Source of the DNA: Diplolepis rosae
Taxonomy: Eukaryota > Arthropoda > Insecta > Hymenoptera > Diplolepididae
DNA: 64,000 nt
Direction of reading: 5' to 3'
Assembly: GCA_030998225.1 (NCBI GenBank)
Contig: JAPYXD010000712.1
Span: 310,001-374,000 of the forward strand
The notes under the pieces are model-generated. The model did not search any database, was not told where the DNA came from, and saw only the letters and a list, made by a program, of their open reading frames with translations. Positions 47,801 to 61,000 of the stretch are shown here, in pieces. How positions within the stretch are numbered: position 1 is the stretch's first letter; every line of letters begins with the position of its first letter. The translations under genes were made by a program, and so were the position numbers.

Positions 47801-50548
47801 CTTCTTATATCCGGCCCTACCTGGTTCCTAACTGGCATATGGGTCCTGAAGTTAAAATACGAAAATATGTTTCTACTCGGATCCTATCCATTTTCTATAA
47901 GGCAGTTGTATATTTGTAAATTTTAAAGATGAAAGTGCTTCTTTTATCGGGCCCTACCTGGTTCCTAACTGGCATTTGGATCCAGAAGTAAAAAAAAATA
48001 CTTTTCTACCAAGATCCTATCCAGTTTCTATAAGGCAGTTGTATACTTGTAAATTTTCAAGATAAAAGTGTTTCTTATATCCGGCCCTACCTGGTTCCTA
48101 ACTGGCATATGGGTCCTGAAGTTAAAATACGAAAATATGTTTCTACTCGGATCCTATCCAGTTTCTGTAAGGCAATTGTATATTTGTAAATGTTGAAGAT
48201 GAAAGTGCTTCTCCTATCCGGCCGTACTGGGTTCCTACCTAACTTATAGGTCCTGAAGTTAAAATACGAAAATATGTTTCTACTCGGATCCTACCCAGTT
48301 TCTGTAAGGCAGTTGTATACTTGTAAATTTTCAAGATAAAAGTGTTTCTTATATCCGGCCCTACCTGGTTCCTAACTGGCATATGGGTCCTGAAGTTAAA
48401 ATACGAAAATATGTTTCTACTCGGATCCTATCCAGTTTCTGTAAGGCAATTGTATATTTGTAAATGTTGAAGATGAAAGTGCTTCTCCTATCCGGCCGTA
48501 CTGGGTTCCTACCTAACTTATAGGTCCTGAAGTTAAAATACGAAAATATGTTTCTACTCGGATCCTATCCAGTTTCTATAAGGCAGTTGTATATTTGTAA
48601 ATTTTGAAGATAAAAGTGCTTCTTATATCCGGCCCTACCTGGTTCCTAACTGGCATATGGGTCCTGAAGTTAAAATACGAAAATATGTTTCTACTCGGAT
48701 CCTATCCAGTTTCTGTAAGGCAATTGTATATTTGTAAATGTTGAAGATGAAAGTGCTTCTTTTGTTGGGCCCTACCTGGTTCCTAACTGGCATTTGGATC
48801 CAGAAGTAAAAAAAAAAATACTTTTCTACCCGGATCCTTTCTAGTTTCTATAAGGCAGTTGTATACTTGTATATTTTCAAGATGAAAGTGCTTCTCCTAT
48901 CCGGCCGTACTGGGTTCCTACCTAACTTATAGGTCCTGAAGTTAAAATACGAAAATATGTTTCTACTCGGATACTACCCAGTTTCTGTAAGGCAGTTGTA
49001 TACTTGTAAATTTTCAAGATAAAAGTGTTTCTTATATCCGGCCCTACCTGGTTCCTAACTGGCATATGGGTCCTGAAGTTAAAATACGAAAATATGTTTC
49101 TACTCGGATCCTATCCAGTTTCTGTAAGGCAATTGTATATTTGTAAATGTTGAAGATGAAAGTGCTTCTTTTGTAGGGCCCTACCTGGTTCCTAACTGGC
49201 ATTTGGATCCAGAAGTAGAAAAAAAATACTTTACTACCCGGATCCTTTCTAGTTTCTATAAGGCAGTTGTATACTTGTATACTTTCAAGATCGAAGTGCT
49301 TCTCCTATCCGGCCGGACTGGGTTCCTACCTGACTTATAGGTCCTGAAGTTAAAATACGAAAATATGTTTCTACTCGGATCCTATCCAGTTTATATAAGG
49401 CAGTTGTATATTTGTAAATTTTGAAGATGAAAGTGCTTCTTTTATCGGGCCCTACCTGGTTCCTAACTGGGATATGGGTCCTGAAGTTAAAATACGAAAA
49501 TATGTTTCTACTCGGATCCTATCCAGTTTCTATTAGGCAGTTGTATATTTGTAAATTTTGAAGATGAAAGTGCTTCTTTTATCGGGCCCTACCTGGTTCC
49601 TAACTGGCATTTGGATCCAGAAGTAAAAAAAAATAGTTTTCTACGCGGATCCTTTCCGGTGTCTATAAGCCAGTTGTAGACTTGTAAATTTTCAAGATAA
49701 AAGTGCTTCTTATATCCGGCCCTACCTGGGTCCTAACTGGAATATGGGTCCTGAAGTTAAAATACGAAAATATGTGTCTACTCTGATCCTATCCAGTTTC
49801 TATAAGCCAGTTGTATATTTGTAAATTTTGAAGATGAAAGTGCTTCTTTTATCGGGCCCTACCTGGTTCCTAACTGGCATTTGGATCCAGATGTAAAAAA
49901 AAAAATACTTTACTACCCGGATCCTTTCTAGTTTCTACAAGGCAGTTGTATACTTGTATACTTTCAAGATGAAAGTGCTTCTCCTATCCGGCCATACTGG
50001 GTTCCTACCTGACTTATAGGTCCTGAAGTTAAAATACGAAAATATGTTTCTACTCGGACCCTACCCAGTTTCTGTAAGGCAGTTGTATACTTGTAAATTT
50101 TCAAGATAAAAGTGCTTCTTTTATCGGGCCCTACCTGGTTCCTAACTGGCATTTGGATCCAGATGTAAAAAAAAATACTTTACTACCCGGATCCTTTCTA
50201 GTTTCTATAAGGCAGTTGTATACTTGTATACTTTCAAGATCGAAGTGCTTCTCCTATCCGGCCGGACTGGGTTCCTACCTGACTTATAGGTCCTGAAGTT
50301 AAAATACGAAAATATGTTTCTACTCGGATCCTATCCAGTTTATATAAGGCAGTTGTATATTTGTAAATTTTGAAGATGAAAGTGCTTCTTTTATCGGGCC
50401 CTACCTGGTTCCTAACTGGGATATGGGTCCTGAAGTTAAAATACGAAAATATGTGTCTACTCTGATCCTATCCAGTTTCTATAAGCCAGTTGTATATTTG
50501 TAAATTTTGAAGATGAAAGTGCTCCTTTTATCGGGCCCTACCTGGTTC

Positions 50549-50820
50549 CTAACTGGCATTTGGATCCAGATGTAAAAAAAAAAATACTTTACTACCCGGA
50601 TCCTTTCTAGTTTCTACAAGGCAGTTGTATACTTGTATACTTTCAAGATGAAAGTGCTTCTCCTATCCGGCCATACTGGGTTCCTACCTGACTTATAGGT
50701 CCTGAAGTTAAAATACGAAAATATGTTTCTACTCGGACCCTACCCAGTTTCTGTAAGGCAGTTGTATACTTGTAAATTTTCAAGATAAAAGTGCTTCTTT
50801 TATCGGGCCCTACCTGGTTC
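50549..50820 (+). repeat. 271-bp dimer HOR (b-c), superunit 2, unit 1
   Basis: Counterpart of 44,292-44,562, one A longer in its A-run (11 versus 10), making it 272 bp. Confidence 0.9.
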
Positions 50821-51091
50821 CTAACTGGCATTTGGATCCAGATGTAAAAAAAAAATACTTTACTACCCGGATCCTTTCTAGTTTCTACAAGGCAGTTGTA
50901 TACTTGTATACTTTCAAGATGAAAGTGCTTCTCCTATCCGGCCATACTGGGTTCCTACCTGACTTATAGGTCCTGAAGTTAAAATAAGAAAATATGTTTC
51001 TACTCGGACCCTACCCAGTTTCTGTAAGGCAGTTGTATACTTGTAAATTTTCAAGATAAAAGTGCTTCTTTTATCGGGCCCTACCTGGTTC
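50821..51091 (+). repeat. 271-bp dimer HOR (b-c), superunit 2, unit 2
   Basis: Counterpart of 44,563-44,833, including the private 'taaaataagaaa'. It is followed by the same 'ttactaaccagatcc' class b and 'tttcattataaaag' monomers as in superunit 1. Confidence 0.9.
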
Positions 51092-51766
51092 CTAACTGGC
51101 ATTTGGATCCAGATGTAAAAAAAAATACTTTACTAACCAGATCCTATCCAGTTTCTATAAGGCAGTTGTAGACTTGTAAATTTTCATTATAAAAGTGCTT
51201 CTTATATCCGGCCCTACCTGGTTCCTAACTGGCATATGGGTCCTGAAGTTAAAATACGAAAATATGTTTCTACTCGGATCCTATCCAGTTTCTATAAGGC
51301 AGTTGTATATTTGTAAATTTTAAAGATGAAAGTGCTTCTTTTATCGGGCCCTACCTGGTTCCTAACTGGCATTTGGATCCAGAAGTAAAAAAAAATACTT
51401 TTCTACCAAGATCCTATCCAGTTTCTATAAGGCAGTTGTAGACTTGTAAACTTTCAATATAAAAGTCCTTCTTATATCCGGCCCTACCTGGTTCCTAACT
51501 GGCATATGGGTCACTGAAGTTAAAATACGAAAATATGTTTCTACTCGGATCCTATCCAGTTTCTATAAGGCAGTTGTATATTTGTAAATTTTGAAGATGA
51601 AAGTGCTTCTTTTATCGGGCCCTACCTGGTTTCTAACTGGCATTTGGATCCAGAAGTAAAAAAAAAATACTTTTCTACGTGGATCCTTTCAGGTTTCTAT
51701 AAGCCAGTTGTAGACTTGTAAATTTTCAATATAAAAGTGCTTCTTATATCCGGCCCTACCTGGTTC

Positions 51767-54700
51767 CTAACTGGCATATGGGTCCTGAAGTTAAAATACG
51801 AAAATATGTTTCTACTCGGATCCTATCTAGTTTCTATAAGGCAGTTGTATATTTGTAAATTTTAAAGATGAAAGTGCTTCTTTTATCGGGCCCTACCTGG
51901 TTCCTAACTGGCATTTGGATCCAGAAGTAAAAAAAAATACTTTTCTACCAAGATCCTATCCAGTTTCTATAAGGCAGTTGTAGACTTGTAAACTTTCAAT
52001 ATAAAAGTCCTTCTTATATCCGGCCCTACCTGGTTCCTAACTGGCATATGGGTCCTGAAGTTAAAATACGAAAATATGTTTCTACTCGGATCCTATCCAG
52101 TTTCTATAAGGCAGTTGTATATTTGTAAATTTTCAAGATAAAAGTGCTTCTTATATCCGGCCCTACCTGGTTCCTAACTGGCATATGGGTCCTGAAGTTA
52201 AAATACGAAAATATGTTTCTACTCGGATCCTATCCATTTTCTATAAGGCAGTTGTATATTTGTAAATTTTAAAGATGAAAGTGCTTCTTTTATCGGGCCC
52301 TACCTGGTTCCTAACTGGCATTTGGATCCAGAAGTAAAAAAAAATAATTTTCTACCAAGATCCTATCCAGTTTCTATAATGCAGTTGTAGACTTGTATAT
52401 TTTCAAGATGAAAGTGCTTCTCCTATCCGGCCGTACTGGGTTCCTACCTATCTTATAGGTCCTGAAGTTAAAATACGAAAATATGTTTCTACTCGGATCC
52501 TACCCAGTTTCTGTAAGGCAGTTGTATACTTGTAAATTTTCAAGATAAAAGTGTTTCTTATATCCGGCCCTACCTGGTTCCTAACTGGCATATGGGTCCT
52601 GAAGTTAAAATACGAAAATATGTTTCTACTCGGATCCTATCCAGTTTCTGTAAGGCAATTGTATATTTGTAAATTTTCAAGATAAAAGTGTTTCTTATAT
52701 CCGGCCCTACCTGGTTCCTAACTGGCATATGGGTCCTGAAGTTAAAATACGAAAATATGTTTCTACTCGGATCCTATCCAGTTTCTGTAAGGCAATTGTA
52801 TATTTGTAAATGTTGAAGATGAAAGTGCTTCTCCTATCCGGCCGTACTGGGTTCCTACCTAACTTATAGGTCCTGAAGTTAAAATACGAAAATATGTTTC
52901 TACTCGGATCCTATCCAGTTTCTATAAGGCAGTTGTATATTTGTAAATTTTGAAGATGAAAGTGCTTCTTATATCCGGCCCTACCTGGTTCCTAACTGGC
53001 ATATGGGTCCTGAAGTTAAAATACGAAAATATGTTTCTACTCGGATCCTATCCATTTTCTATAAGGCAGTTGTATATTTGTAAATTTTAAAGATGAAAGT
53101 GCTTCTTTTATCGGGCCCTACCTGGTTCCTAACTGGCATTTGGATCCAGAAGTAGAAAAAAAATACTTTTCTACCAAGATCCTATCCAGTTTCTATAAGG
53201 CAGTTGTATACTTGTAAATTTTCAAGATAAAAGTGTTTCTTATATCCGGCCCTACCTGGTTCCTAACTGGCATATGGGTCCTGAAGTTAAAATACGAAAA
53301 TATGTTTCTACTCGGATCCTATCCAGTTTCTGTAAGGCAATTGTATATTTGTAAATTTTCAAGATAAAAGTGTTTCTTATATCCGGCCCTACCTGGTTCC
53401 TAACTGGCATATGGGTCCTGAAGTTAAAATACGAAAATATGTTTCTACTCGGATCCTATCCAGTTTCTGTAAGGCAATTGTATATTTGTAAATGTTGAAG
53501 ATGAAAGTGCTTCTCCTATCCGGCCGTACTGGGTTCCTACCTAACTTATAGGTCCTGAAGTTAAAATACGAAAATATGTTTCTACTCGGATCCTACCCAG
53601 TTTCTGTAAGGCAGTTGTATACTTGTAAATTTTCAAGATAAAAGTGTTTCTTATATCCGGCCCTACCTGGTTCCTAACTGGCATATGGGTCCTGAAGTTA
53701 AAATACGAAAATATGTTTCTACTCGGATCCTATCCAGTTTCTGTAAGGCAATTGTATATTTGTAAATTTTCCAGATAAAAGTGTTTATTATATCCGGCCC
53801 TACCTGGTTCCTAACTGGCATATGGGTCCTGAAGTTAAAATACGAAAATATGTTTCTACTCGGATCCTATCCAGTTTCTGTAAGGCAATTGTATATTTGT
53901 AAATGTTGAAGATGAACGTGCTTCTCCTATCCGGCCGTACTGGGTTCCTACCTAACTTATAGGTCCTGAAGTTAAAATACGAAAATATGTTTCTACTCGG
54001 ATCCTATCCAGTTTCTATAAGGCAGTTGTATATTTGTAAATTTTCAAGATAAAAGTGCTTCTTATATCCGGCCCTACCTGGTTCCTAACTGGCATATGGG
54101 TCCTGAAGTTAAAATACGAAAATATGTTTCTACTCGGATCCTATCCATTTTCTATAAGGCAGTTGTATATTTGTAAATTTTAAAGATGAAAGTGCTTCTT
54201 TTATCGGGCCCTACCTGGTTCCTAACTGGCATTTGGATCCAGAAGTAAAAAAAATACTTTTCTACCAAGATCCTATCCAGTTTCTATAAGGCAGTTGTAT
54301 ATTTGTAAATTTTCAAGATAAAAGTGTTTCTTATATCCGGCCCTACCTGGTTCCTAACTGGCATATGGGTCCTGAAGTTAAAATACGAAAATATGTTTCT
54401 ACTCGGATCCTATCCAGTTTCTGTAAGGCAATTGTATATTTGTAAATGTTGAAGATGAAAGTGCTTCTCCTATCCGGCCGTACTGGGTTCCTACCTAACT
54501 TATAGGTCCTGAAGTTAAAATACGAAAATATGTTTCTACTCGGATCCTACCCAGTTTCTGTAAGGCAGTTGTATACTTGTAAATTTTCAAGATAAAAGTG
54601 TTTCTTATATCCGGCCCTACCTGGTTCCTAACTGGCATATGGGTCCTGAAGTTAAAATACGAAAATATGTTTCTACTCGGATCCTATCCAGTTTCTATAA

Positions 54701-57700
54701 GGCAGTTGTATATTTGTAAATTTTAAAGATGAAAGTGCTTCTTTTATCGGGCCCTACCTGGTTCCTAACTGGCATTTGGATCCAGAAGTAAAAAAAAAAA
54801 TACTTTTCTACCCGGATCCTATCCAGTTTCTATAAGGCAGTTGTAGACTTGTAAATTTTCAATATAAAAGTGCTTCTTATATCCGGCCCTACCTGGTTCC
54901 TAACTGGCATATGGGTCCTGAAGTTAAAATACGAAAATATGTTTCTACTCGGATCCTATCCAGTTTCTATAAGGCAGTTGTATATTTGTAAATTTTCAAG
55001 ATAAAAGTGCTTCTTATATCCGGCCCTACCTGGTTCCTAACTGGCATATGGGTCCTGAAGTTAAAATACGAAAATATGTTTCTACTCGGATCCTATCCAG
55101 TTTCTGTAAGGCAATTGTATATTTGTAAATTTTGAAGATGAAAGTGCTTCTTTTGTTGGGCCCTACCTGGTTCCTAACTGGCATTTGGATCCAGAAGTAA
55201 AAAAAAAAATACTTTACTACCCGGATCCTTTCTAGTTTCTATAAGGCAGTTGTATACTTGTATATTTTCAAGATGAAAGTGCTTCTCCTATCCGGCCGTA
55301 CTGGGTTCCTACCTAACTTATAGGTCCTGAAGTTAAAATACGAAAATATGTTTCTACTCGGATCCTACCCAGTTTCTGTAAGGCAGTTGTATACTTGTAA
55401 ATTTTCAAGATAAAAGTGTTTCTTATATCCGGCCCTACCTGGTTCCTAACTGGCATATGGGTCCTGAAGTTAAAATACGAAAATATGTTTCTACTCGGAT
55501 CCTATCCAGTTTCTGTAAGGCAATTGTATATTTGTAAATGTTGAAGATGAAAGTGCTTCTTTTGTAGGGCCCTACCTGGTTCCTAACTGGCATTTGGATC
55601 CAGAAGTAGAAAAAAAATACTTTACTACCCGGATCCTTTCTAGTTTCTATAAGGCAGTTGTATACTTGTATACTTTCAAGATCGAAGTGCTTCTCCTATC
55701 CGGCCGGACTGGGTTCCTACCTGACTTATAGGTCCTGAAGTTAAAATACGAAAATATGTTTCTACTCGGATCCTATCCAGTTTATATAAGGCAGTTGTAT
55801 ATTTGTAAATTTTGAAGATGAAAGTGCTTCTTTTATCGGGCCCTACCTGGTTCCTAACTGGGATATGGGTCCTGAAGTTAAAATACGAAAATATGTTTCT
55901 ACTCGGATCCTATCCAGTTTCTATTAGGCAGTTGTATATTTGTAAATTTTGAAGATGAAAGTGCTTCTTTTATCGGGCCCTACCTGGTTTCTAACTGGCA
56001 TTTGGATCCAGAAGTAAAAAAAAAATACTTTTCTACGCGGATCCTTTCAGGTTTCTATAAGCCAGTTGTAGACTTGTAAATTTTCAAGATAAAAGTGCTT
56101 CTTATATCCGGCCCTACCTGGTTCCTAACTGGCATATGGGTCCTGAAGTTAAAATACGAAAATATGTGTCTACTCTGATCCTATCCAGTTTCTATAAGCC
56201 AGTTGTATATTTGTAAATTTTGAAGATGAAAGTGCTCCTTTTATCGGGCCCTACCTGGTTCCTAACTGGCATTTGGATCCAGATGTAAAAAAAAAATACT
56301 TTACTACCCGGATCCTTTCTAGTTTCTACAAGGCAGTTGTATACTTGTATACTTTCAAGATGAAAGTGCTTCTCCTATCCGGCCATACTGGGTTCCTACC
56401 TGACTTATAGGTCCTGAAGTGAAACTACGAAAATATGTGTCTACTCGGACCCTACCCAGTTTCTGTAAGGCAGTTGTATACTTGTAAATTTTCAAGATAA
56501 AAGTGCTTCTTTTATCGGGCCCTACCTGGTTCCTAACTGGCATTTGGATCCAGAAGTAAAAAAAAATACTTTACTACCCGGATCCTTTCTAGTTTCTATA
56601 AGGCAGTTGTATACTTGTATACTTTCAAGATCGAAGTGCTTCTCCTATCCGGCCGGACTGGGTTCCTACCTGACTTATAGGTCCTGAAGTTAAAATACGA
56701 AAATATGTTTCTACTCGGATCCTATCCAGTTTATATAAGGCAGTTGTATATTTGTAAATTTTGAAGATGAAAGTGCTTCTTTTCTCGGGCCCTACCTGGT
56801 TCCTAACTGGCATTTGGATCCAGAAGTAAAAAAAAAAATACTTTTCTACCCGGATCCTTTCTAGTTTCTATAAGGCAGTTGTATACTTGTATATTTTCAA
56901 GATGAAAGTGCTTCTCCTATCCGGCCGTACTGGGTTCCTACCTAACTTATAGGTCCTGAAGTTAAAATACGAAAATATGTTTCTACTCGGATCCTACCCA
57001 GTTTCTGTAAGGCAGTTGTATACTTGTAAATTTTCAAGATAAAAGTGTTTCTTATATCCGGCCCTACCTGGTTCCTAACTGGCATATGGGTCCTGAAGTT
57101 AAAATACGAAAATATGTTTCTACTCGGATCCTATCCAGTTTCTATAAGGCAATTGTATATTTGTAAATTTTGAAGATGAAAGTGCTTCTTTTATTGGGCC
57201 CTACCTGGTTCCTAACTGGCATTTGGATCCAGAAGTAAAAAAAAAATACTTTACTACCCGGATCCTTTCTAGTTTCTATAAGGCAGTTGTATACTTGTAA
57301 ATTTTGAAGATGAAAGTGCTTCTTTTATCGGGCCCTACCTGGTTCCTAACTGGGATATGGGTCCTGAAGTTAAAATACGAAAATATGTTTCTACTCGGAT
57401 CCTATCCAGTTTCTATTAGGCAGTTGTATATTTGTAAATTTTGAAGATGAAAGTGCTTCTTTTATCGGTCCCTACCTGGTTCCTAACTGGCATTTGGATC
57501 CAGATGTAAAAAAAAAAATACTTTACTACCCAGATCCTATCCAGTTTCTATAAGGCAGTTGTATATTTGTAAATTTTGAAGATGAAAGTGCTTCTTTTAT
57601 CGGGCCCTACCTGGTTCCTAACTGGGATATGGGTCCTGAAGTTAAAATACGAAAATATGTGTCTACTCTGATCCTATCCAGTTTCTATAAGCCAGTTGTA

Positions 57701-58025
57701 TATTTGTAAATTTTGAAGATGAAAGTGCTCCTTTTATCGGGCCCTACCTGGTTCCTAACTGGCATTTGGATCCAGAAGTAAAAAAAAGATACTTTTCTTT
57801 CCGGATCCTTTCTAATTTCTACAAGGCAGTTGTATACTTGTATACTTTCAAGATGAAAGTGCTTCTCCTATCCGGCCATACTGGGTTCCTACCTGACTTA
57901 TAGGTCCTGAAGTTAAAATACGAAAATATGTTTCTACTCGGACCCTACCCAGTTTCTGTAAGGCAGTTGTATACTTGTAAATTTTCAAGATAAAAGTGCT
58001 TCTTTTATCGGGCCCTACCTGGTTC
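51767..58025 (+). repeat. Block III superunit 3 (46 monomers, 6.26 kb)
   Basis: Matches superunit 2 at offset 6,255-6,257 up to about 54.69 kb and at 6,391 (one more monomer) from about 55.15 to 56.4 kb. From 52,581 on it is the left copy of a 5.45-kb tandem duplication whose right copy is superunit 4. It has one 'ccatactggg' class c monomer near 56,384 and another near 57,877. Confidence 0.83.
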
Positions 58026-61000
58026 CTAACTGGCATATGGGTCCTGAAGTTAAAATACGAAAATATGTTTCTACTCGGATCCTATCCAGTTTCTGTAAGG
58101 CAATTGTATATTTGTAAATTTTCAAGATAAAAGTGTTTCTTATATCCGGCCCTACCTGGTTCCTAACTGGCATATGGGTCCTGAAGTTAAAATACGAAAA
58201 TATGTTTCTACTCGGATCCTATCCAGTTTCTGTAAGGCAATTGTATATTTGTAAATGTTGAAGATGAAAGTGCTTCTCCTATCCGGCCGTACTGGGTTCC
58301 TACCTAACTTATAGGTCCTGAAGTTAAAATACGAAAATATGTTTCTACTCGGATCCTATCCAGTTTCTATAAGGCAGTTGTATATTTGTAAATTTTCAAG
58401 ATAAAAGTGCTTCTTATATCCGGCCCTACCTGGTTCCTAACTGGCATATGGGTCCTGAAGTTAAAATACGAAAATATGTTTCTACTCGGATCCTATCCAT
58501 TTTCTATAAGGCAGTTGTATATTTGTAAATTTTAAAGATGAAAGTGCTTCTTTTATCGGGCCCTACCTGGTTCCTAACTGGCATTTGGATCCAGAAGTAG
58601 AAAAAAAATACTTTTCTACCAAGATCCTATCCAGTTTCTATAAGGCAGTTGTATACTTGTAAATTTTCAAGATAAAAGTGTTTCTTATATCCGGCCCTAC
58701 CTGGTTCCTAACTGGCATATGGGTCCTGAAGTTAAAATACGAAAATATGTTTCTACTCGGATCCTATCCAGTTTCTGTAAGGCAATTGTATATTTGTAAA
58801 TTTTCAAGATAAAAGTGTTTCTTATATCCGGCCCTACCTGGTTCCTAACTGGCATATGGGTCCTGAAGTTAAAATACGAAAATATGTTTCTACTCGGATC
58901 CTATCCAGTTTCTGTAAGGCAATTGTATATTTGTAAATGTTGAAGATGAAAGTGCTTCTCCTATCCGGCCGTACTGGGTTCCTACCTAACTTATAGGTCC
59001 TGAAGTTAAAATACGAAAATATGTTTCTACTCGGATCCTACCCAGTTTCTGTAAGGCAGTTGTATACTTGTAAATTTTCAAGATAAAAGTGTTTCTTATA
59101 TCCGGCCCTACCTGGTTCCTAACTGGCATATGGGTCCTGAAGTTAAAATACGAAAATATGTTTCTACTCGGATCCTATCCAGTTTCTGTAAGGCAATTGT
59201 ATATTTGTAAATTTTCCAGATAAAAGTGTTTCTTATATCCGGCCCTACCTGGTTCCTAACTGGCATATGGGTCCTGAAGTTAAAATACGAAAATATGTTT
59301 CTACTCGGATCCTATCCAGTTTCTGTAAGGCAATTGTATATTTGTAAATGTTGAAGATGAAAGTGCTTCTCCTATCCGGCCGTACTGGGTTCCTACCTAA
59401 CTTATAGGTCCTGAAGTTAAAATACGAAAATATGTTTCTACTCGGATCCTATCCAGTTTCTATAAGGCAGTTGTATATTTGTAAATTTTCAAGATAAAAG
59501 TGCTTCTTATATCCGGCCCTACCTGGTTCCTAACTGGCATATGGGTCCTGAAGTTAAAATACGAAAATATGTTTCTACTCGGATCCTATCCATTTTCTAT
59601 AAGGCAGTTGTATATTTGTAAATTTTCAAGATAAAAGTGTTTCTTATATCCGGCCCTACCTGGTTCCTAACTGGCATTTGGATCCAGAAGTAAAAAAAAA
59701 ATACTTTTCTACCAAGATCCTATCCAGTTTCTATAAGGCAGTTGTATATTTGTAAATTTTCAAGATAAAAGTGCTTCTTATATCCGGCCCTACCTGGTTC
59801 CTAACTGGCATATGGGTCCTGAAGTTAAAATACGAAAATATGTTTCTACTCGGATCCTATCCAGTTTCTGTAAGGCAATTGTATATTTGTAAATGTTGAA
59901 GATGAAAGTGCTTCTCCTATCCGGCCGTACTGGGTTCCTACCTAACTTATAGGTCCTGAAGTTAAAATACGAAAATATGTTTCTACTCGGATCCTACCCA
60001 GTTTCTGTAAGGCAGTTGTATACTTGTAAATTTTCAAGATAAAAGTGTTTCTTATATCCGGCCCTACCTGGTTCCTAACTGGCATATGGGTCCTGAAGTT
60101 AAAATACGAAAATATGTTTCTACTCGGATCCTATCCATTTTCTATAAGGCAGTTGTATATTTGTAAATTTTAAAGATGAAAGTGCTTCTTTTATCGGGCC
60201 CTACCTGGTTCCTAACTGGCATTTGGATCCAGAAGTAAAAAAAAAATACTTTTCTACCAAGATCCTATCCAGTTTCTATAAGGCAGTTGTAGACTTGTAA
60301 ATAATCTATATAAAAGTGCTTCTTATATCCGGCCCTACCTGGTTCCTAACTGGCATATGGGTCCTGAAGTTAAAATACGAAAATATGTTTCTACTCGGAT
60401 CCTATCCAGTTTATATAAGGCAGTTGTATATTTGTAAATTTTCAAGATAAAAGTGTTTCTTATATCCGGCCCTACCTGGTTCCTAACTGGCATATGGGTC
60501 CTGAAGTTAAAATACGAAAATATGTTTCTACTCGGATCCTATCCAGTTTCTATAAGGCAATTGTATATTTGTAAATTTTGAAGATGAAAGTGCTTCTTTT
60601 ATTGGGCCCTACCTGGTTCCTAACTGGCATTTGGATCCAGAAGTAAAAAAAAAAATACTTTACTACCCGGATCCTTTCTAGTTTCTATAAGGCAGTTGTA
60701 TACTTGTATATTTTCAAGATGAAAGTGCTTCTCCTATCCGGCCGTACTGGGTTCCTACCTAACTTATAGGTCCTGAAGTTAAAATACGAAAATATGTTTC
60801 TACTCGGATCCTACCCAGTTTCTGTAAGGCAGTTGTATTCTTGTAAATTTTCAAGATAAAAGTGTTTCTTATATCCGGCCCTACCTGGTTCCTAACTGGC
60901 ATATGGGTCCTGAAGTTAAAATACGAAAATATGTTTCTACTCGGATCCTATCCAGTTTCTATAAGGCAATTGTATATTTGTAAATTTTGAAGATGAAAGT

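Larger units (their letters stand above)
45511..51766 (+). repeat. Block III superunit 2 (46 monomers, 6.26 kb)
   Basis: The start monomer recurs at 51,767 (offset 6,256). Marker pairs with superunit 3 are 'cctacctatc' 46,188/52,443 and 'ttttccagat' 47,510/53,767. With superunit 1, at offset 6,257-6,259, they are 'ttttgttggg' 42,501/48,760, 'ccatactggg' 43,737/49,993 and dimer HOR 44,292/50,549. A second 'aaaagtcctt' monomer lies at 51,471, with a unique inserted A ('gggtcactgaag') near 51,512. Confidence 0.85.
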
